Below are positions 55,728 to 64,000 of a DNA stretch of 64,000 nucleotides, one piece after another. Location of the stretch: positions 161,572,615-161,636,614 of the forward strand of contig NC_051850.1 in assembly GCF_905115235.1 (NCBI RefSeq), written 5' to 3'. The stretch is from Hermetia illucens (Eukaryota; Arthropoda; Insecta; Diptera; Stratiomyidae). The translations under genes and the position numbers were made by a program. A model generated the notes under the pieces. It worked only from the letters and a program-made list of their open reading frames with translations, did no database searches and was not told the origin of the DNA. The first letter of the stretch is position 1; each line of letters opens with the position of its first letter.

Positions 55728-58700
55728 TCATAGTATCTCAAGCAGGCCTGTAACCGTTAGGAACTTCAGTATGTTCCCCACTTCCAGAAGTTTCAGCTTT
55801 GCATCTGATATTAAGTGTTCTCCCAGATGTATCGACCTACTTTGCACAAGTGCCAGACACTGTCCCAGGACGTGCATAGAGGTTTCGTCCTCCTCCTCAC
55901 AGAACCTGCAGGCAGTGCCCGTAGATATCCCTAGCTTCCCTAGGTGATAGTTCAGCCGACAATGACCAGTGAGAATTCCCACTATGATTCGGAGCTTCTT
56001 TTTGATGAGGTTTAAGCAATCCTTTGTACGCATGGGTTCGTATCCCCCAATAAGCACCCTGGACTGCTCCATCCCTGGTAGGCCCGCCCAGTATAGTTCC
56101 CTCAACCGTTTCTCTTCGTTTCTTAGATGCATAGCCATGAAACCGTTTCCGATTCCACAGAAGGGTTCTGGCCCGTGTAAAGGCATCCCTGCTCCCTTCT
56201 TGGCTAGTTCATCCGCTGCCTCATTGCCCTCCAACCCAGTATGGCCTGGAACCCAAAGTATCCAGACCTTGTTGGACAAGCCGAGTGTATTCAGTCTCTC
56301 AAGGCATTCCCATACCAGTTTAGAGTTCACCTGGTTGGACCTAAGTGCCTTGATCGTTGCTTGGCTATCGGTGAGAATAGCTATGTTCTGTCCCCTGTAG
56401 TTCCTTTGCAGATTAAAGGAGACACATTTGTCTATGGCGTAAATTTCCGCCTGGAATATGCTAGTGTACCTGCCCATTGGCTCAAAGTACATTTTCCTTG
56501 GACCAATGACACTGGCACCCGCTCCCTCTGCTGTGAGGGATCCGTCAGTGTACCAAGTAATCAGTTGCTGGTTTAAGCCGCATGTCGCAGCCACGCTCTC
56601 CCAGTTTGCCTTGTTACTCCAACGTGTTTCAAACTTCTTATCGAAGTGAAACTTCGTTGTCATGTTGTCCCTCGGTATCAGTAATTCGGGATACCGCCTA
56701 GAAAGGATATCAATCTTCCTTCGATTTAGGCAGCTCCCCGCCTCACTCATATTCCCGGCCATCCTGAATATTGATCTCCTTGCCTGTATCTGTATGTGCA
56801 GATGGAGAGGGGTTAATCCCAGAAGGACCTCCAATGATGCCGTTGGGCATGTCCTCATTGCCCCACTGATACACACGCAAGCCAGCCTTTGGAGCTTATG
56901 TAATTCCCTGGCTTGTGTGTTGAGTTGGGTTCTTTCTGCCCAGATTACCGCTCCATAGGTAATCATTGGCCTTACTATTGCAGTATATATCCAAAGTAGT
57001 ATCTTCGGGCTGCAACCCCATTTTTTTCCTGCTATGGATCTGCAAGTCATCAGAGCCCTCGTGGCTTTCCGACAAGTGTTTCCGACATGTGTCTTCCAGA
57101 GTAATTTTTGGTCTAGCGTGATTCCCAAATATTTGACCTCTGTTTCTCGTTTCACCTCCATATCATGTAATGTTATGGCTTTCAGGTGATCCAGCTTACG
57201 CCTCCTAGTGAATGGTACTATGGTGGTTTTGGTTGGGTTGATCCGCAGTCCCACCTTCCTGCACCAGGCACTAGTAACCCTTAATTCAGTTTGGATTCTA
57301 TCACATAGGGTATCTTCATATTTGTCCCTACAGATTAGAACAATGTCGTCCGCGTAGCCCTGGACTTGTATTCCAGTATTAATTAACACGCCCAGGAGTT
57401 CATCCACTACTATACTCCACATCAGTGGCGATAGTACTCCACCCTGTGGACAGCCTTGAGTGGTTTTCATGATAATAGAATTTGTACCTGTTTGTACCTC
57501 TATTTGTCTGCTTTCTAGCATTTTGCCCATCCAGAGTGCCAGGGTGTTTCCTACTCCTTTGCGGCTCAGGGCATCCTGTATCTCTGTGTGCGATGTGTTG
57601 TCGAATGCTCCTTCGATATCCAAAAACGCGCACAGTGCAATTTCTTTTGTTTCTATGGCATCCCGTAGTACCTCTGTCAGCTGATACAGAGCATTTTCAG
57701 TTGACCGTCCTGCCCGGTAAGCGTGTTGACAGTGATGTAGGGGGTTACGCTTTAGAACGTTAGTTCTAATATAGTTGCCTATGACCTTCTCGACCGTTTT
57801 GAGTACGAACGATATTAGGCAGATTGGTCCGAAAGATTTAGGGTGAAAAGGATCCTTTTTACCCACTTTCGGAATAAAGACCACTTTTGCCTGTCTCCAT
57901 GCCCTTGGTATATAACCCAGTGCTATGCTCCCCCTTACCACCCCCAGAAGAGACTCTAAGATAATTCCTAGGCCTCTCTGGATAAGTGCTGGGAAAATGC
58001 CATCTACTCCGGGAGATTTCATTGGTTGAAAAGTTCCCACTGCCCATCTTAGCCTAGCTTCTGAGCATACCTCTTTTGCTAGTTTCCAGCTCTCTTTCCT
58101 TTCCCTTTTATTCATTGTTGGGGTGTCAGGCAGATTGTTGTCGCCTGCCGCTGAGGGGTAGGACCCCGGGAAATGAGTTCTGAGAAGCAGGTGTACCCTG
58201 TCCTCCTCATTCTCGGTGAATGTCCCATCTTCCTTTTTCAAGCAGACAGAGGATATTCCCCCGTCTTTGGCCACAGCCTTGTACAGCCTGGTTGCTTCTG
58301 TGATCTGTTCAATCCCTTCACAGAATTCCCTAAAGCTGTTCCGTTTCGCTTCCCTGATCGCGTTGTATACGCAGTCAGTGCATTTTTATACCTCCGCCAG
58401 TCCCCGGTTTGTTCTCATTCTGGCTAAGTTGTTCCACCATGGTACATCCCTTGATGACTTGACTGTCTTGGCCGGACAGCTGGCCTCATATGCGTCAATG
58501 ACGATTGTGTTGAGGTCTTCCACCACCGTTTCTAATTCCAATTCGCTCCTGATGTCACCGCCCCCTTGAAGGTGGGCAGTGTTGTTGCTCAGGTGCGTTG
58601 TGTAGGATTCCCAATCCGTTCTATTGGGATTCCTTATTATTCTTTTTATTTTGGAGTTACCCTCAATGTCGAATCTGATTATCCTGTGATCAGACATTGA

Positions 58701-59326
58701 GGGTTCATCCGACACCCTCCAATTCCTGACCATCCCGTTCAGTAGGGTATTTTCTAGAGTTATATCCAGTACCTCTTCTCTGATGCTGGTCACAAATGTT
58801 GGAGTGTTCCCTACGTTGTATATTTCTAACTTATTACTAAGAATAAATTCGAGAAGGTACTCACCTCTACGATTAGTGTCGCTGCTTCCCCACACTTCGT
58901 GGTGGGCGTTGGCATCGCAGCCGAGAAGAAGTGGTAACGCCCTCTCCTCGCAATACTCCGTCAGCTTTGCGGTGGAGCCCAGCTGTCGTCTCCTGAGAAG
59001 TATCCCGATGCTACAACTGCCTCTCGCGTGTTCCTCCCGGCTTCCAATGAGACTTGGATAGCCACAAGGTCCCCGGTTAAGGACTCTGAAAGACATATGT
59101 ATTTTCAATTACGTTTGAGAATTATGCAAGCTCTTGGTTTTTCACAAGAGGAGTCCCAAATTACCTGCATGTCTCCTCCTTGCAGACCGCGAATCTGCCC
59201 CCGGTACGCCCAGGGCTCCTGAGCCAGCACTATTCCAATGTTCTCCTTGGAATTTGCCATTGCAATCACTGCAGATGCAACTCTCGCATGGTGGAGGTTT
59301 ATCTGGGCTATCCTAGTGCTGGCCAT
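55728..59326 (-). pseudogene. LOA LINE ORF2 (APE endonuclease, RT, RNase H), one frameshift and one stop
   Basis: Starts MASTRIAQINLHH. Endonuclease: 'AQINLHH' (Asn), 'LAQEPWAY' (Glu), 'LLGCDANAHHEVWG' (Asp) and 'MSDHRIIRF' (His), with a frame change at about 59.1 kb. An in-frame stop at 58388-58386 precedes an 848-codon open stretch (58274-55728). RT: 'MKSPGVDGIFPALIQRG', 'CAFLDIEGAFDNTSH', 'TQGCPQGGVLSPLMW' and catalytic 'GYADDIVLIC'. RNase H: 'WYTDGSLTAEG' (Asp), 'FQAEIYAI' (Glu), 'ILTDSQATI' (Asp) and 'GHTGLEGNEAADELA' (His, Asp). C-terminal finger 'CRFCEEEDETSMHVLGQC'. The RNase H downstream of RT places it in the I superfamily, LOA-like. Confidence 0.88.
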
Positions 59327-59336
59327 TGGCTCCGTT

Positions 59337-60632
59337 ATTGTTTGGAGCTCTTCTCCACTGTTGGAGTGTCACCCTCCTCCTCCGACATGGCGCTTTCCTG
59401 CGTGTCGCTGTCCACCCCGAGCCCTAGGAGTCCTAGGTCTAGGTCGTCCAGCTTCTGCTCTTCACTGGGCAGCAGGTCTATTTACCTGGTTGATCCAATT
59501 CTTTCCGCCTCTATGGCTTCCGCGACTTCTTCAGGGACCTCGGTAAGTTTTCCACCCGATGCCTCCTCCGAGGTCTCTTTCCTTGGCTTTTCCTTGTGCA
59601 CATGCATGGGTATGTTGCCATATCGGTAGTTGATATGACAACTGCGACGTTTAATTGCCTCCAGGGATCGGTCATCTACCCCGATCGTGAGGAGTTTACC
59701 TTTTCCCTCCACCTTGCTTCTGAAGACTCTCCATAGTCGAGTATGGAGATCTTCATTCTGAGCAAGTAAGAGCCTCATAAGGTCTTCTGTTTCTATTGCC
59801 GCGGCCTTTGGGAGAAAAACTGTCACCATGTGGGCTCCTGCTCACTAGCACATGTTGACAGTTCTACCCCTTCCCAGCCTGACAATCTAGGAATTATGGT
59901 TCTAACCCATTCTGCGGTGCCTTCCGTCGCGCAGTCCACCAGTATAAGGCCTGATCGAAAGCGTATCCCGGTGAACACCAGTTTCGACGTCCAACCCTTG
60001 ATCATCTGCTTGACGACAAGTTCCTCAATGATTTCCTGTTCCTCTCGAGTGAGTATTTGCTCGGGAAACCTTTTTGGCGGTATGGCCAGTCGAATGCCCT
60101 TGACCGCACTAGCATAGCTAATGCCGGGCTTCCTGGGTCCTGCCTTCACTCCTGACCTGCCCGGGTTTTCTCCTCCCGTGGGTTCAGGTCTGGGTTTTTT
60201 GGGGGCATTCCCTTCATGCGGGCTGATCTCTGCTGCTCCCCGCTTTCTTGGCTCCAGTAGAGATGGCTTAGGTCTGTCCTGAGCCTTCTTAAGGGCCTCT
60301 TCTGGTTTCAGGCCTTCCTTCAGATAGCGCAGGTACCATTTAACCCCGGCGCCACTGAGACCTGTCTCCTTCCTGACGTCTGTTATATTTATCTCAGACG
60401 TGCTTTTGCTGGTCCCTGCTCTTTGAGCAGTGGTGTTCGTTGGCTGTAGTCCACGCAGTATACCAATGCTCATCTTGGATCCACTGCTTGACGTCCCAAC
60501 TTCTCCCTTCTTGGGTGTAGTCACCTGGCTCTCAGTAATTCGGAGACGTGCCTCCGCCTGATTAACCAGTTTTGGTGCGGTACGGGGTCCCGCTTTTTTG
60601 GTTTTTGTTTTCTTTTCTAGTTTTGTACTCAT
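59337..60632 (-). pseudogene. LOA LINE ORF1 (nucleic-acid-binding protein), one frameshift
   Basis: Basic, Pro/Lys-rich N-terminal half ('KLEKKTKTKKAGPR', 'PKKPRPEPTGGENPGRSG'). It is followed by 'SYASAVKGIRLAIPP' and a folded domain 'GLILVDCATEGTAEWVRTII' resembling the DUF4780-type domain of insect LINE ORF1 proteins. A one-base change at about 59826 ends the first frame. The rest continues in the next frame ('VFLPKAAAIETEDLMRLLLA', 'WRVFRSKVEGKGKLLTIGVD') and finishes with an acidic tail 'MSEEEGDTPTVEKSSKQ'. Confidence 0.78.
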
Positions 60633-60980
60633 TTGATTCCCACGAGTATGGGGGTTAAGAGGTCCGCCGTGCCATAGCCCCCCGTAGCACGGTAAGGTCT
60701 AACTTACTCACTGAGGCGACCAGGTATCAGTGAGGCTCCGTTCGAATACAGTCAGTTACCCCCGACTGAAAACTATCCAATGGGCACGGTTCGCATGACA
60801 CCCTGGATTGGGGGAGGCGTTTTTCGACTCCCCAGTCTAGATCCGTAGCGTTTTGTTAATAGTACGGTCACCTCGTACAGGGTGTGGCTATTACCACTCA
60901 CTAACGGTCTTGGTAGACGAGAGGCTTGGCCCCTGAAAAAGCACACACCGTCCCAGAGGAGAGACAACTCATCCTTAGAG

Positions 60981-61049
60981 AGAGATAGGTTCGCCTCGGG
61001 GAGCTATGTTCCGCACCAGTCTATCCTGCAGTGCACTGCTTGGCCCTTG
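60981..61049. other. Junction sequence between LOA 5' end and split LINE beta
   Basis: About 70 bases that may be LOA leader or a leftover of the R4/Dong element. They end immediately before 'agttgtatt', which is also the last part of the other beta half. Confidence 0.4.
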
Positions 61050-63780
61050 AGTTGTATTCTCCTATCCTTATTTTTCTGTTTGACCAGTGCGGTTTGATGT
61101 TGTTGGTTGATTCGTCTTCGATGCTGACGTTGCCACCATATATTTTTTCTTGCCTTCATTGATGTACAGCCCAAGATCTCGCGCCAATCACCGCCTGCCC
61201 GATCTAGATGAAGGCAGTTTATACGTCTCGGGTGGTTCTTCCCATGATGTCGATATCGTCAGCATAGGCCAGTAGTTGGGTGGAGTTAAAGAGGATCGTA
61301 CCTCTTTCATTTACCTCAGCATCACGGATCACTTTCTCGAAGATCAGGTTAAAGAGGACGCATGATAGAGTATCCCCTTGTCGTAGACCGTTGTTGATGT
61401 CGAATGGTCTTGAAAGTGATCCTGTTGCTTTTATCTGGCCTCGCACATTGGTTAGGGTCAGTCTAGTCAGTCTTATTAATTTCGTCGGGATACCGAATTC
61501 TCTCAAGGCCGTGTACAGTTCTACCCTGGCTATGCTATCATAGGCGGCTTTAAAGTCGATGAACAGATGGTGCAACTAATGTCCATATTCCAACAGTTTT
61601 TCCATCGCTTGCCGCAGAGAGAAAATCTGATCTGTTGCTGATTTGCCTGGAGTGAAGCTTCTTTGGTATGGGCCAATGATGTTCTGGGCATATGGGGCTA
61701 TCCGGCCTAGCAAAATAGTGGACAATATCTTATAGATGGTACTCAGCAACGTGATACCTCTATAATTGCTGCATTGTGTGATATCTCTCTTTTTATGTAT
61801 GAGACAGATAATGCCTCGTTGCCAATCGTCAGGCATTGATTCGCTGCCCCATACCTTGAGCACAAGTTGATGAACCACTTGGTGTAACTGGTCGCCTCCA
61901 TATTTAACTAATTCGGCTGTAATTCCATCGGCTCCTGGCGACTTATGATTTTTTAGCCAATGAATTGCACGGACTGTTTCTCCTAAACTTGGTGGTGGCA
62001 GTATTTGTCCGTCGTCTTCAGTTGGCGGGGCCTCCAACTCGCCGATGTTCTGGTTGTTCAGTAGCTCATCAAAGTACTCAACCCATCGCTCCAATATGCT
62101 CATTTTGTCGGAAATCAGATTTCCCTCTTGTCGGCAGGATGAGCATCGAGGTGTATAAGGCTTCATCCTGCTGACTTGTTGGTAAAACTTCCGCCCCTGG
62201 TGCGATTGCTCCCTGTACTTTTCTAGTTCACAGACTTGTTGGTTCTCCCAGGCTTCCTTTTTCCGTCTGTGAAGTCGCCGCTCCGCTTGACGGAGTTCGT
62301 GATAAGTCTCTGCGCGTGCCCGTGTTCTTTGAGAATGCAACATTACTCGGTATGCAACATTCTTCCGTTCCGTTCCGTTCCGTTACATTCATCGTCAAAC
62401 CAGCCGTTCCGACTCCTTTTGCGGCTGGGGCCAAGTATGTTTGTGGTCGTATCCATGATAACGTTCTTCAGGTGATTGGGAAGATCATTTGTTGACGCTC
62501 CATCTCCAAGTCCTCTGTTGACTGCGGTTATTGCGGCATCCATTTCCTTCTTATGGGTGTCGCGGAGGACTGTGTTGTGGATGGCTTCAGTGTTCACTCT
62601 CACCTGATTGTCAGAAGGGATTCTAGGTGGTATTGTTATTCGAGCTCGGAGCACCATGCCAACGAGATAGTGATCCGAGTCTATATTGGGAGGTGGCGGC
62701 GTTCGATCAACACGTGGTCAATTTGGTTGAAAGTGGTCCCGTCTGGAGAGGCCCACGTATGTTTGTCGGCCGCTTTCCGCGCAAACCAGGTACTTCCAAC
62801 AACCATTTCGTGTGACACTGCTAATTGAATAATCCGCAGTCCGTTATCATTTGTTTTTTCGGGCAACCTATAGGAGCCAACATATCGCCTGAATACGGGC
62901 TCCTTCCCTACTTGGCTGTTAAAATCCCCAAGTATGATTTTAATATCATATCTGGGACAGGCTTCGAGGGTTCGTTCTATTGCCTCGTAGAAGATATCCT
63001 TCTCTGACTCTGCAGTCTCCTCTGTAAGGGCGTGAACGTTAATGGGGTTTATATTTCTAAACTTGCCTCGCAAGCGCAGAGTGCATAGCCGTTCGCTTAT
63101 GTTTTCAAAGCCGATAACAGCAAGTTTTAGTTTTGGCTGACTAAGAAACCTACTCCGAGCACATGGTTTGCTGGATGATCGCTATAATATATGGTGTAGC
63201 GGCTCTTCTCCAGGAAACCGGTCCCTGTCTATCGCGTCTCTTGTAACGTATATCAGCCTTACATTGGGACAGGGTATCGGCTAGCTGCTCATCAGCTTTA
63301 TCTCTGTACAGGGAGCGCACGTTCCATGAGAAAATGCGCAAATCGTTAATCCGTTGTCGTTGCCGGGTTCATCGTTGTAAGATCCATCCAGTCCGAGGCT
63401 CCTTTCGTGGCTTTGTAATATCGGTTTTCCGTGTAGGGTTGTCAGCCCTACCCAACCTCCAACCTGGAGGACCAGTTGGTACAATTTGTTCGGTTTTTAG
63501 ACGCGTGAGACTCGCCTTCATCCTTTTTCGTCAGCAACTTTTCGTTACGAAAGAGTTCTCAGCGGTCACCACGTCGAGGTGGAGATAGGGTTTGGTGGTG
63601 GAGCTGTTGGTGTTGATTCAGCACGCGTTTCCTGGTTTTATGCTCCATCGCGGGTACCAATCCACGTTTCGCCCTGGGACCTATACTACCCTTTGACCAC
63701 CCTTGAACCTTTACTCGGCTTAAAGGCTGCTTCATCTGACTTTATTTTCAGGAGATTAGAGTCGTAGGGAGGCGAAAACC
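61050..63780 (-). mobile_element. LINE beta, 5' part of a split copy
   Basis: Minus-strand. From the right: leader shared with 41.2 kb (about 63.75-63.35 kb), endonuclease start 'MRIFSWNVRSLYRDKADEQL' (63341), endonuclease core (63073-62681; 'IILGDFNSQVGKEPVFRRYV', 'FNQIDHVLIERRHL'), linker (62657-62343), RT (62343-61219; 'HKSPGADGITAELVKYGGDQ', 'SNYRGITLLSTIYKIL', 'FTPGKSATDQIFSLRQAME', 'LFIDFKAAYDSIARVELY', 'NNGLRQGDTLSCVLFNLIFE' and 'QLLAYADDIDIMGRTTRD'). It continues at 54553 leftwards after a 6.5-kb insertion. The best-preserved beta copy in the window, but with several frame breaks. Confidence 0.88.
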
Positions 63781-64000
63781 GGCCCGGGCTGCAAATTATG
63801 CGAGGCCGCCTTTTAACCTAACTGACCTTCCTCAATTTGTTTCCAGTTGGCTAGGTTTCGCAGCGGTCTTTTCAGACGTGGCCAACGAACCAACTTACAT
63901 CAGACATAGACGTGCTTTTGATGGCGGCGAAAAGCTTCTCGCAATGTTTGATTCAACGCGGGTGGGTGGTTGAATCATCCACATTGAACTTGAAACGCAA
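63781..64000. other. Window edge, unassigned
   Basis: May be the outer leader of LINE beta or flanking DNA. No gene recognised. Confidence 0.35.

Larger units (their letters stand above)
55634..60980 (-). mobile_element. LOA-type LINE, nearly complete
   Basis: A 5.3-kb minus-strand non-LTR retrotransposon of the I superfamily (LOA-like). It has a leader (about 60.98-60.64 kb), ORF1 (60632 to about 59337), ORF2 (59326-55728) with endonuclease, RT and RNase H, a short 3' UTR and a (TAA)n tail (ATT run near 55636-55655 on the plus strand). Three coding breaks were found (one in ORF1, two in ORF2), so it is relatively young. The exact 5' boundary is uncertain. Together with the R4/Dong piece it separates the halves of a beta LINE. 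Confidence 0.87.

Noticed and set aside
55969-56958. Plus-strand frames opposite LOA RNase H
   Set aside because: Antisense shadows. The minus-strand frame carries all RNase H catalytic motifs.
57400-58569. Frames of 60-120 codons on both strands around the LOA reverse transcriptase
   Set aside because: Overlap the 848-codon ORF2 frame in other registers; shadows.

Overview
This is a eukaryotic, insect-type window. The host genes are spliced, with GT-AG introns, TATA boxes, TCAGT-type initiators and AATAAA signals. Two host loci can be recognised. At the left edge is the last exon of a Cip4/Toca-1-like F-BAR/SH3 protein (1271-1434, +). From 17 to 53 kb, all on the minus strand, lies a tandem array of epsilon-class glutathione S-transferases: four two-exon genes (17.3, 33.8, 46.9 and 52.3 kb) and one decayed copy (39.5 kb). 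Epsilon GSTs, R1/LOA/Jockey/RTE LINEs and mariner/Tc1 elements together suggest a holometabolous insect, most likely a fly (Diptera) with a repeat-rich genome. The species cannot be named from this sequence.

Almost everything else is transposable-element sequence, much of it nested. 0-17 kb: a LINE tail in the region before the Cip4 exon, an RTE-type LINE copy (family 'alpha', 3.2-6.35 kb), a Gypsy protease fossil, LOA and RTE fragments, a Tc1-like element inside an RTE-type copy (family 'beta'), an RTE-type 5' piece (family 'gamma') and a decayed R1-clade LINE. 18.5-27.3 kb: a three-level nest in which a mariner was split by R1-clade LINE A, itself split by R1-clade LINE B (5.2 kb, opposite strand). 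27.5-33 kb: a Gypsy pol fossil, a second alpha copy, and Jockey-type and LOA pieces. 35-46 kb: two beta copies, LINE tails, a gamma fragment and a mariner fragment. 47.9-51.8 kb: a minus-strand Gypsy fossil interrupted by a 1.4-kb unit with long inverted repeats, and a second Tc1-like element. 53.2-64 kb: a MITE directly upstream of the last GST, and a beta copy split by 6.5 kb of R4/Dong-like plus LOA LINE sequence.

The GST copies share more than coding sequence. About 350 bp of 3' flank and about 100 bp of proximal promoter recur with each copy, so the array grew by duplication of a compact unit of roughly 1.4 kb. The gaps were later filled by retrotransposons, which account for the 5-16 kb spacing. 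The products are predicted cytosolic enzymes that conjugate glutathione to electrophiles, a class known for insecticide and lipid-peroxide detoxification. I found no undescribed defence or metabolic system. The most interesting items are the MITE about 75 bp upstream of one GST start site, a GST intron that is open in frame, the GST pseudogene that keeps its TATA box, and the well-resolved insertion chronology.
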